A DNA stretch of 64,000 bases from Dipteris shenzhenensis (Eukaryota > Polypodiophyta > Polypodiopsida > Gleicheniales): assembly GCA_047967505.1 (NCBI GenBank), contig CM106540.1, one strand, 5' to 3'. The notes under the pieces are model-generated. The model did no database searches and was not told where the DNA came from. It saw only the letters and a program-made list of their open reading frames with translations. Positions 1-9,049 of this stretch are shown here, piece by piece. Position numbers and translations under genes: made by a program. The stretch's first letter is position 1, and each line of letters begins with the position of its first letter.

Positions 1-304
1 TCTCTCTCTCTCTCTCTCTCTCCCCTCCTCTTGCACACTCTCTCTTCGCCCCGCTCTCTCTCTCTCACTTTCTCTCTATGGTGTCCTCTCTCTCTCTCTC
101 TCTCTCCTTATCTCTCTCTCTCTATCTCTCTTGCTCTTGCGCACTTTGTGTCGTTCTCTCTTTGTCGCCTCCCCCTCTCTCAGTTGTTCTTAGGCAAGCC
201 CTCTCTCATTCTCTCCTCTCCCCTCTCAGTCTCTCTCTCCTCTCTCGGTCTCTCTCTCTTCTCTTTTTGTCTCTTGTCTCTCCTCTTTCTGTCTCTTCTC
301 TCTC

Positions 305-368
<64 letters not shown>

Positions 369-476
369 ACATCTTGCATGCTCTTTCTTCTCGTGCTGCA
401 CCGTGTGTCATCTTGGGGGTGCCGTGTCTTCCTCCCCCCCTTCTCTCTCTCTCTCCCCCCCTCCCCTCCCCCCCTC

Positions 477-530
<54 letters not shown>

Positions 531-657
531 CTTCTCTGTTTGTCTCCCCCCCCCTCTCTCTCTCTTAGTTGTCTCTCCTCTCAAACAAGCCTCTCTCATT
601 CTCTCCTCTCTCCCCTCTCGGTCTCTTCCTCTCTTGGTCTCTCTCTCCTCTTTTTGT

Positions 658-712
<55 letters not shown>

Positions 713-788
713 TTGCATGCTCTTTCTTCTCGCACCGCGTCGTGTGTCATCTTGGGGGTGCCACATCTTCCCCCCCTCTCTCTCCCCC

Positions 789-848
<60 letters not shown>

Positions 849-973
849 TGTCTCCTCCGCCTCTCTCTCTTACTCTATCTGTCTCTCTCTCTCTCTCTCT
901 CTTTCTCTCTTCTCTCTCCCTTATTCTCTCACTCTTTCCTCTCCTCTCCTCTCTCCGATCTCCTCTCCTCTCT

Positions 974-1047
<74 letters not shown>

Positions 1048-1270
1048 TCTTCTCTCTCTATCTCTCTCGCTCTTGTGCTCTTTGTCTTCTTCTCTCTTTG
1101 CCTCGCCTTCCCTTCCCCCCCCTCTTTCTCTCAGTTCTCTCTCCTCTCGAGCAAGCCCTCTCTCATTCTCTCCTCTCTCCTCTCTCGGTCTCTCTCTCGT
1201 CTTTTTGCCTCTTCTCTCTCCTCTCTCCTCTCACACACTCTCTCTCCTCTTGCGTGCTCTCTCTCCTCAC
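1..1270. repeat. Punctuated polypyrimidine (CT)n array, copy A
   Basis: Almost every base on this strand is C or T. Pure CT runs are broken by a recurring non-repetitive block near 377, 716 and 1,253 (GCATGCTCTTTCTTCTCG ... TCTTGGGGGTGCC). This makes it a degenerate long-period repeat rather than a plain microsatellite. The long open frames here are artefacts of CT translation (Ser-Leu on one strand, Arg-Glu on the other). The array is cut by the window edge and matches 21,860-23,060. Confidence 0.9.
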
Positions 1271-1836
1271 GCTGCTACCGCATGTCATCTCGAGGGTGCC
1301 GCCCACGTGCATTACATGTTGCACCGTGCTACGTTTTGTGCACCCGCCAACTGCTCTTGTCTCGTTGCCCAGAGCACCACTCTTGTCCCAGAGTCTAGAG
1401 CGCCACATGGCAATAGCTACCAATTTGTCCCGTCTAACTGCTTGTCTGTCCCCTTCTCCCCATGCACAACCTTCACGTTGTAGACTGCCCCTCTAGTTGC
1501 AGTCTGTCCCTTTGGATTGCGCAGTCTGTCTCGCTCTGTGCCACGTGGCGCCATGGCTGCATAGCAGTCCTTTTATTCAATCCTCCATCTCCACCTATTT
1601 TATATTACTTCTCCCATGGTCCTTGGGCCATGTCTCACTAAATGCAGGCATGGGACGGTGGAGGGCTGGCACATGGAGGAACCATGCCACCTTAACATTT
1701 TATAATATTACTACCATGGATTATGTACAACACACCTATGGGTCCTCTTATCCTTGACCACCATGAGATGGCATGAAAAACTATGAGACTAGATGTATCG
1801 TTGACATTGCAAGAGGCAAACCCTTGAGGGGGGGTA
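1271..1836 (+). mobile_element. 3' internal remnant of an LTR element ending in a polypurine tract
   Basis: No coding sequence is recognised. The last part (about 1,749-1,836) carries a block also found before the LTRs at 18,236, 20,304, 24,278, 60,298 and 62,353. It ends in a G-rich polypurine tract (CCCTTGAGGGGGGG) two bases before the LTR. Relative to copy B, about 670 bp is absent between the TTATTCAAT near 1,575 and CCATCTCCACC. Confidence 0.6.
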
Positions 1837-2383
1837 TGTTGGGATAAGTGTGATCAAGGGCTTGCTCTATGGTGCATGTGTGCATCTAGGGGAGTCACAT
1901 GTGTGTGTGTGTGTGTGTGTTGTAGACGCACATCAAGTGCTATGATGTGTCTAGTGTATGACCTAAGTGATGATGTAAGCCAAAGGCCCCCACATGGGAG
2001 GTTCCTTTAATTTAGGCTAGTCCCACTGATGTAGGGGCTGATTGCCACTGATATAGGGGAGGTGCCTACACCATCCTCTCTTTCTATAAAATGGAGGTCA
2101 TTCCTCCATTCTAATAACAATGGATTTTGCCTCACTTGTGCTCTCACTCTTTGTGCTATGATGCATCTCTTCTACCCCCCACTCCTCTACATTCCTCTAC
2201 ATTTGATTTAGGGCTGATTGCCATTGATGTAGGGACTCAAATGTGTGTGTGTGTGTGTGAGATTATATAATAGCATTTCTATAAGAGAGAGTCACCTCTC
2301 TCACAATCAAGAGAACACTCATTTCTACATCTCATGTGTTCTCCTTGCCATGATGCACCTCTTTTATCCCCCTCACCTCTTCC
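1837..2383 (+). mobile_element. LTR, family 1, copy A
   Basis: It starts TGTTGGGATAAGTG right after a polypurine tract and ends next to a primer-binding site, so both LTR borders are defined by context. A TATA box (TATAAA) lies at 2,085-2,090 and a TG microsatellite near 1,901. The first 30 bases match the shorter family-2 LTRs at 18,236 and 60,298, so the families are related. The copy-B LTR ends CA; here the last base is changed (CC). Confidence 0.75.
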
Positions 2384-2396
2384 TTTGGTATCAGAG
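2384..2396 (+). other. Primer-binding site (initiator tRNA-Met type)
   Basis: TTTGGTATCAGAG matches the plant copia primer site complementary to the 3' end of initiator tRNA-Met. It sits directly after the LTR. Unusually, an antisense fragment of the same LTR follows immediately. Confidence 0.75.
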
Positions 2397-2397
2397 T

Positions 2398-2561
2398 AGA
2401 AGAGATGCATCATGGCACAGAGTGAGAGCACAAGTGGGGCAAAATCAATTGTTATTAGAATGAAGGAATCACCTCCATTTTATGAAAAGAGAGGATGGTG
2501 TAGGCACGTCCCCTAAATCAGTGGGGCAATCAACCCCTATATCAGTGGGACTGGCCTAAAT
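2398..2561 (-). repeat. Antisense LTR fragment, making an LTR fold-back
   Basis: This segment is the imperfect reverse complement of 2,010-2,173 inside the preceding LTR. About 164-bp arms are separated by about 224 bp that include the LTR end and the primer site. The same arrangement occurs in copy B (24,843 onward). A transcript through it could fold into a long hairpin. Confidence 0.8.
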
Positions 2562-2596
2562 CAAGTGCTATGATGTGTCTAATGTGTGTGTATCTA

Positions 2597-2831
2597 TCAT
2601 ATACAATAGTAATAATAATGTGTGTCTGTGTGTGTGTGTGTGTCAGATTATATAATATAATATAATATATATATATTATACTATAATATAATAAATACAT
2701 ATAGATATTATATACAATATATTATATAGTTAACACTTATTATTTTATATATAGAAATTATGTATTAATGTTGTTTGTGTGTGTGTAATATATATCTTAC
2801 TATCTATTATATGTACATATATGTATATATG

Positions 2832-2862
<31 letters not shown>

Positions 2863-2890
2863 ATATATATACATATAGGTATGTATATAT

Positions 2891-2941
<51 letters not shown>

Positions 2942-3043
2942 GGTATGTATATATATACATATAGGTATGTATATATATACATATATATATATATATATAC
3001 ATATAGGTATGTATATATATACATATATGTATGTATGTATATA

Positions 3044-3081
<38 letters not shown>

Positions 3082-3147
3082 TGCATGTATATATATATAT
3101 ATGTATGTATGTATATATATATATGTATGTACATATATATATATATG

Positions 3148-3217
<70 letters not shown>

Positions 3218-3218
3218 T
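2597..3218. repeat. TG / TA / GA compound microsatellite (block X, part 1)
   Basis: A TG run near 2,620-2,642 leads into AT-only sequence and a long TA array with interspersed ACAT/GTAT variants (about 2,805-3,186). A GA run follows (3,187-3,214). The Tyr-Ile/Thr-rich open frames here are translated microsatellite. The block recurs in inverted orientation at 20,991-21,648 and 63,014-63,676, and directly at 25,055-25,376. Confidence 0.85.
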
Positions 3219-3484
3219 CTGAGGTTGCACGTGGCACTCAGAGGATGGTGCAATGTGGAACCCCTCTTTGGGGATGGATGTGGTAGCTCTTTGCTTGATT
3301 AGAGTGGAAACGGCAAGCACAAGATGAAGATTTCCAATCATCGTGCTACACACCATCTCGATCTTCTGGCATCTCTCCCTCAAATGGCAAGGATTCTAAT
3401 GAGCTTAGTCAGGGCTTAGCTACTCTGTCACCTCCCAAGGGCATGAAGCTTGCCCTTTTTAATTAGCTTTGTATTCTTTGGTGC
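3219..3484. repeat. Dispersed 266-bp module M (block X, part 2)
   Basis: Four copies occur in the window: 3,219-3,484 and 25,377-25,644 in one orientation, 20,725-20,990 and 62,748-63,013 in the other. Each lies beside a CT/GA run and a TA array. On the minus strand here it opens a frame (from 3,383) starting [10 protein letters not shown] that runs into the microsatellite. The frame is shared by the A, B and C copies, but they are recent duplicates, so this is not evidence of selection. No family recognised. Confidence 0.7.
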
Positions 3485-5444
3485 TGATCATCCTACTACA
3501 CACCATCTCAATCTTTTTGCATCTCTCCGACCGTGAAGCTTGCCTTTCTTCATTAGCTTTGTATTCTTTGGTGCTCCTACCCTATTGTTTCGTTGTGGAG
3601 ACTATGCAATCCCAAGGTGGCTGTTGTTTTTTTATTTTCAAGTGCTGTTTGGGTGATGTTAAGTTATTTTATAGCTTAGCGGAGGTAGTTTTCTTTGCAT
3701 TGAAAATCTTTTTCTTCCGTCGCTCCTCTATTAAGATCCTGTGGAGATGTCTAGTTGCAGCTTCTTAAGTAGCTTGGTAGCTTGGGCATTTTTTGGTGCT
3801 TGGTAGCTTGGACAGTACAAGCATCATTGACAGTTCCTTACTTACATAGCAACTGTGTAAATATATGGTTGGCGGACAGCCCCCTGTAACTGTAGATGTA
3901 ACCTGGTGCTTGTGCAGCTTTTTGTTGAATGTGAGCATAGAGCAAAGGAAAGCAGTCAAAGGGTTATGCAAATTGAAATTTTATTTCTTCACATTTTTAG
4001 ATCTCACCTTGAGACCCAGCGGAGGGGGTCTCTATCCCATCGTAGATGGGTGATGCAACTCATCCTTTCAAATAAAGCATGACTCTCCTCTTCCCTTGAT
4101 GTCTCCATCTCTACATTCCACCTCCCATCATGTACATGCTCCTCTTCCCCCTCTCCCTTCCTCTTTGTGCCATGGTCTCCCTCTTCATTCCCACCCCTAT
4201 TAATCCCTTTTCCCCACCCATGTTAACGCTTCTCCCCTCACGTTCCCTCTCCCCCATGGCCCTCGAGCATCGCCATGCTTGGTGTTTAGCCTCATGCCTT
4301 GATTTCTTTTCTAGATAATAGATAATGGTGTGGCTGCTGAGATTCGAATCTCCACATATGAGAATCATGCCACCTTCAACAACTTGGTAGTTCTCTTGTG
4401 CAAATTCTCTCTTCCCACCTCCTTTTCTCTCTCCTCTCTCCTCCCCTCTCTCTCTCCTCTCCCCTCTCTCCACTCTCTGACTCACATTCTCTCTCTCCCT
4501 CACCTCCTACCTCCCACTCTTTGCCTCGCATCGCGTCGTCACCCTACCATCTGTGTGCCACCATCGGGCGCTGTAGCGTGCTGTTGCCTCGCCATCCGTG
4601 CATTGTCCTTGAGCATCGTGCCCCTTTGCCTCGCCATTCGTGCTATCATATGCCTCGCCATCCACACCGCACCGCCATCGAGTGCCGTGTCATGTGCCTC
4701 GCCGTCCATGCCAGACCGTCGTGCCATCGCCAATCCTAGTGCTGTTGTTGCTTCCACCACTGCCTATGCCGCTGCCACCTACACTTGCCACCGAGTGCCA
4801 CACTATGTCTGCTGTCGCTATTTGTGCACTACCTGCATGCTGCTGTGCGGTTGGCACCTCACCGCCTCCTCCTTGCTTTGCATCCTATATCCTCTATGGC
4901 AACAAAGCTTCTGGGGGCTGTATCTTTTTGTTGAGGTGGAATTTCTCGGTGCTGCAAAAAGGAGAAGTGTTCAATTCTCCGGGCTCTTTACGACTAGCTA
5001 GTCAGAATTAGAAAGTATTCCTCCTAAGCAGAGAAGACGCATGAAAAGTAAGTCTCTTCTAGAGAATTCTCTTAAGCGGCTGACAAAATGCTAGAATCTA
5101 GTTGTTCATCTAACTCTGTCCCTTTGAAGGTCAAGAAGAAAAGAGTGTTCAAGAAAAAGGTCAAGGTGTAGAAAAAGCCAAGGAGCTATTACTATGATTA
5201 TGCCAAGGAGCTAGGGTTCTCCGAGTTCTTATGTAACAACATGCATTTATATGGTTAAGATGTTGTGTCCATGGAACCCGTTTGTTCCTAATCAACCTTT
5301 TGTTCCGCATCATGAACTTCATATGGTAATTTTGTTTGGACACAAAGTGAATTTTCAACAAAAAATTGTGAGCTTATTTGGGACAAAACGCCTTGCTGAG
5401 GTTTTGGCATCCCCTCATCCAGTCATCCTCCCAATCCTAGATTA
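3485..5444. other. Duplicated non-coding stretch, family unknown
   Basis: This aligns with 25,640-27,679 in copy B. Near 3,530 copy A lacks about 70 bp present in B, between two short CCGT/GCGT matches. From 4,400 to 4,520 it is CT-rich. From 4,520 to 4,850 a loose repeat of GCCTCGCCATCCGTGC-like units gives open frames rich in His, Ala and Cys that look like repeat translation. From 5,000 to 5,440 there are Lys-rich broken frames, plausibly degraded retroelement sequence upstream of the RNase H relic. Confidence 0.4.
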
Positions 5445-5606
5445 TTGAGAGACTTGGGATGTACGTGTCTTGGTGCTCATATGACCTCGGCTTGGGTCTT
5501 ACACTTTGATGGTGCTTATAGACCTTCGACAAAAGCGGCAGGGGTAGGAGTGACCTTGACTTCACCCGATGGAGAAAAGTTTTTGTATGGCAGCCCCATG
5601 GTAGCA
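5445..5606 (+). pseudogene. RNase H relic (Ty3-type, RVT_3-like), 5' part, copy A
   Basis: The translation contains WVLHFDGAY followed by AAGVGVTLTSPDGEKFLYG. This is the first strand of an RNase H fold, with the first catalytic Asp in FDGA. It resembles the extra RNase H-like domain of plant Ty3/gypsy polyproteins. The frame is interrupted at 5,607 by a 1.7 kb insert and resumes in frame at 7,327. No reverse transcriptase is recognisable upstream. Confidence 0.65.
5599..5606. repeat. 8-bp direct repeat (left), target-site duplication candidate
   Basis: TGGTAGCA here and at 7,319-7,326 bound the insert. Removing the insert plus one repeat rejoins the RNase H frame exactly, which supports a true target-site duplication. 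Confidence 0.6.
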
Positions 5607-5773
5607 GACACTTGCAATCATGTCGAAGGAATGGATTCAAATTGGGAATGCTTCACCAACTTTTCCCTAGATTGCTCCACTATCCTCTTAGGCTTCTCCA
5701 TTGCTTTTGGTTCATTCAATGTTTCTTAACCTTCCGTGGGGGATTGAATCCAGCCACAGGGGGATTGTGGACT

Positions 5774-5964
5774 TGGATACCATGAGGCGCCGATGAAAGT
5801 CTTGGAAAGGGAAAGACACGTAATTCTTACTATTCGGATTCAAACGGAAATATTTCCACACCATCCACTCCTGCTCAATCTCGGAAAAGAGGTAGATCGA
5901 GGGATGGTTTTCTCGTGCGTTCGTCGCGAAATGAGCAGTACCGTGAGGGAAAGGTGAAAAGAAC
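5774..5964 (+). pseudogene. LSU rRNA fragments, plus strand
   Basis: At 5,774-5,799 the sequence resembles the 5' region of bacterial/organellar LSU rRNA (TGGATACCATG ... GCCGATGAAAG). At 5,938-5,964 is the near-universal CCGTGAGGGAAAGGTGAAAA signature. In a normal gene these lie about 400-450 nt apart; here about 150 nt separate them and the intervening sequence is not recognisable. Not a functional rRNA gene. Confidence 0.6.
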
Positions 5965-6584
5965 TAACTAGACGTCCGGAGCCATCGCAGAACCCCACCA
6001 ACTTGATTCGTCACTTTCACCAGTTGGATTCATGAGGAAGAGGTATCTACTTAGGATCGATTCCCACGTATTATAGTTGGTTAATGGGTAGCGAGACGTG
6101 TATCATTTGGGAGATAAGCAAATCAATTGAATGTGGATCTTTTCATTGAATCATATTCTGGATTTCTCTCCATGGTGATAGTACCAGCCGTTATTATGGG
6201 ACCATGCCTTTGGAACCCCAGAGTTCTATTGATTGCTGCTTCTGGACCTTCAAACAGAGACGTGTTCGCCGGTATCGATCCCGGCTGAGTCCAAAGCATA
6301 CATAGCATTTGCTACCGCAGCCTGTGACAAATCTTTCGTAGGGTAAAACTAAGAAGAATACGGAAACTTCCACGGAGGCAGATATCACCCCCATAAATGC
6401 ATGCGTTTTCACGTGGAAAAACCGTATAATTATAACTCCGAAGACATGGAAAGAGACGTTTGAAGAGGACTTGGAGGAAGTGCTATTGCTTGTTTCCGAC
6501 TCAGAAAATCAAACGTTTCCTGCACTACTAAGTTGTGTAATAATAAGATTAAATGCCTGCCTGGGTTTCGTCCTCCGCATTCAA

Positions 6585-7117
6585 GTAGTCCGCATCTTCA
6601 CAGACATGTCTATTTATGACGAATCGGATTGGCGGAACCTCTGCCAACAGCGAGTTTCTGGAAAGGGCGATAGGAAATCCCTCCCGCGGAGGGGTAGTTG
6701 AACCGCGTAACTCAAACTTCAAAGCAAGACTCGCTTTCGCAACGGCATTCAGATATGCGACTCGCACACTCTCATAACTGCCTTCGTTTCTCTTTTCTCC
6801 TAAGAGTTTTTTTCTTCTCCTTTCCAAGATATCCATCTATCTCTATGAACCATAAGCCTAGGTTGGATGTGAGTTCTATCCACACGGGGCGGGGTTTATT
6901 ATTGGTCACGCGAAAAGAGCGTGTATACTGAGTAGAGAGATATCTCCTCCGGAAGAGATGAATAATCATTGGGAGGCGCGTGATCATTTCTCCGACATGT
7001 CGAGTTCTTCCCGATATATGAGTTAAGACTTGGCATTCGAGCATGTGCTAAGGGTAGCTAACTAATGCCCCGACTAACTACTAGGATTTTAAGTCCTAGT
7101 CCCGAAGTTACGGGGCC
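6585..7117 (-). pseudogene. LSU rRNA fragments, minus strand, out of order
   Basis: Reading the minus strand, 7,117-7,095 has CCGTAACTTCGGGACTAGG, a central LSU motif. 7,015-6,982 resembles the CTCGATGTCGG region of domain V. 6,615-6,585 contains GACATGTCTGTGAAGATGCG plus flanking bases, which matches the plastid-type 23S domain IV segment as I recall it. In an intact LSU gene the domain IV segment precedes the domain V segment, so the order is scrambled. The strand is opposite to the pieces at 5,774-5,964. Confidence 0.55.
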
Positions 7118-7326
7118 CACGGGTCGTAAACTCCGTATACGCACAATCCATAACACTCTGCGACCAAGGAGCATGAAGGTCCCAGAAACGCATTGTATGT
7201 GAATGACGCATAATTATTTCTGGGTCGGGGGCACATTCATAAGATAATTCCATAAACATTCAAGATTAATTTAGTAACTTCTACTGCTTGGTGGGGAATG
7301 TTTGGGACTCATGAGGAGTGGTAGCA

Positions 7327-7588
7327 TCTGGGTGTGCAAATGTTGTAGCAGAATACTCTGCACTCATTTTTGGCTTACAAAAAGCCAAAGAACATCAAAT
7401 CACTCAGCTAGATGTACAAGGTGACTCACAACTTGTATGCCGACAAGTGAGCGGTGAGTGGAAAGTGAGAAGTAAAGCCTTGACAGGCCACCATCAATAG
7501 GCTACTCAACTTTGTCAAAACTTTGAAGAGATTCAAGTGAATCATATTCCAAGAACTCAGAATAGCATCGCCGACTCACTTGCATGAG
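7327..7588 (+). pseudogene. RNase H relic, 3' part, copy A
   Basis: It continues the RNase H frame after the insert: AEYSALIFGL (catalytic Glu), VQGDSQLV (second catalytic Asp, kept here), HIPRTQNSIADSLA-type C-terminus in the copy-B equivalent. A stop codon at 7,498-7,500 (TAG; copy B has CAG) truncates it. Non-functional. Confidence 0.65.
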
Positions 7589-7954
7589 CGTCTTGTGAAT
7601 CAAAAGGAGATACCCCTTCAAAGGAATGGAAATGCCGAACCTCACCCCACTAGAAGAAATCTCATGGAGACTATAAGAGCTTGAGGATTCAGAAGGTGAT
7701 GTGCAAGCCTTGCATCTTCTTACCATGGTAATGGCTTTCCTCTTTGCTTTGATGAACAACTTGATGCAACGCCATACCCCCAATCTTCCACAATGATGTC
7801 AGCTATAAGAGTTGTTTACAAACTCTTCTTCGCCATTAACTCTTCCCGTACGGAATATCGCACCACTCCCAATACTCTGTTTCGAGCTTACAAGGTGGCA
7901 CTATGCCACATAGGAATGCAAAGAACCCTAAAGTAGGATAGGGACTTGTGTGAA
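7589..7954. other. Tail of duplicated block A
   Basis: This is non-coding sequence matching 28,097-28,400 in copy B up to TTCGAGCTTAC at 7,891. Homology with B ends abruptly there. No gene is recognised. Confidence 0.5.
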
Positions 7955-8123
7955 TTTGTGCCTTTTTGGAAAGTAGCCAATAAAAAAAGAGGGTTCTGAA
8001 AAGGACATAAGCCAATGATCGGATTTAAAAAGAACATAAGCTAATAAAAGTTTTTGTGGTATTTGTGCCTTTTTGGAAAGTAGCCAATAAGAAAAGAAGG
8101 GTTGAAAAAGGACATAAGCCAAT
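7955..8123. repeat. 106-bp tandem duplication
   Basis: TTTGTGCCTTTTTGGAAAGT starts both at 7,956 and at 8,062. The second copy runs about 60 bp with GGACATAAGCCAATG retained. One full and one partial unit. Confidence 0.75.
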
Positions 8124-9049
8124 GGTAGATTAAAGAGAGGCTTGGATTATATGTGGCTTAGAGAGAGCTCTAGAAAGTAGTTGTAGAGGTAGAGGGAATA
8201 GGCATGAGAGTAGCCTTAGAGGTGGAGAGAATAGGCATGAGAGAGATTGTAATCTTAAAGGTCAAGAGAATATCAAAAAATACAGTGACACGGATTAGAG
8301 ATGAGGCAGAATGCTACTAAAGGTGGCCTCCAGATAATCATGCAAGAAGAGTGGGACAAGTAACTACGATGGCAAATGGCTTGGGCAATTGTGACCAATT
8401 GACTATGGGTTAGGGCCTCTTGGAAGCAATGCAAAAGGTGCTCTGTTTTTCATTGTCATCTATGAGTGCAAGTGCCTGGTCATCACTATCATCATTGCTT
8501 GAAGGTGTGACTAAAATCTATTTATGCTATTAGAAGTGTTGCTATGCCGATGGGAGATGCACTACAAAGAGGGCTACTAAAGCACTAGTTTGTCAAATTG
8601 CAATGGACCAATTCCATGGGTCTAATATTGCAACCTGTCATGAGCTATTCCACAAAGTGTACTACTAGTCAATAACCGTTTTCACACTATTTTAGGTCCC
8701 TTAGGTCATTGTAGGCATTCTAGAATTCTAGCTTGCAAGCTTGCTTTTGTCAATGTCCTACTAATTACCAAGGCTTGGGGGAGATGTAGGTCCCATGAAA
8801 AATCAAGGCAAATTGGTATGGGATTTTCTAAACATTACTTGACATTTGAAATAAAAGTTAACAAAGTGGTTTCACATTGGCAATGTGTTCCTCCACATAA
8901 TAATTTGACTAATTTCATATATTGTGTGCAACAATTGAACAATGGAAGTGTACAAGTTTACATGCATAATAAGCTTCTCTCTTATTGAAATGTAATCTAA
9001 TCTAGTAGTCTTAAGAAACATTATAACATTGGGGCAAGGCAAACCTTGC
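8124..9049. other. RLK 3' flank, no gene seen
   Basis: AT-rich sequence with no recognisable coding potential. The part next to 9,050 should contain the 3' UTR and polyadenylation region of the receptor kinase gene on the minus strand. No clear repeat is seen. Confidence 0.5.

Larger units (their letters stand above)
5607..7318. mobile_element. 1,712-bp insert with organelle-like LSU rRNA pieces
   Basis: The insert splits an RNase H relic and is absent from copy B except for its first 15 bases. Its base composition is more even than the AT-rich surroundings. It contains several LSU rRNA signature stretches on both strands, in non-canonical order. No terminal inverted repeats or transposase are seen. 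The first ~130 bp (5,607-5,740) are not recognisably organellar. The likeliest origin is a mosaic of mitochondrial or plastid DNA; a non-autonomous element that captured such DNA is the alternative. Confidence 0.55.

Noticed and set aside
31-1496. Long Ser-Leu and Arg-Glu open frames (up to 472 aa) in the CT arrays, also at 21,610-23,328
   Set aside because: A CT repeat has no stop codons in most frames; all frames and both strands are open together, and there is no non-repetitive domain.
2745-3383. Tyr-Ile-rich frames in TA arrays, also 20,826-21,484 and 62,843-63,479
   Set aside because: Translated TA/TAC/TAT microsatellite. The short module-M leader is shared only because the copies are recent duplicates.
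4342-4355. GATTCGAATC-like T-arm near 4,345 and GGTTCGAGTC near 35,378 as tRNA genes
   Set aside because: No matching acceptor stem or anticodon arm at the right spacing. The first is just a 14-bp palindrome.
4398-5011. Ala/His/Cys-rich frames in A and B (4,330-5,011; 26,519-27,362) as a host gene
   Set aside because: Frames are not conserved between copies A and B, frameshifts are frequent, and composition follows a GCCTCGCCATCC-like repeat.
6123-6412. Minus-strand frames in the insert considered as a mitochondrial protein gene (nad, cox, atp)
   Set aside because: No conserved segment of any mitochondrial protein could be matched; only rRNA-type signatures are supportable.
5774-7117. A functional organellar 23S/26S rRNA gene
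   Set aside because: The signatures are in both orientations, out of order and separated by unrelated sequence, so no continuous rRNA can be made.
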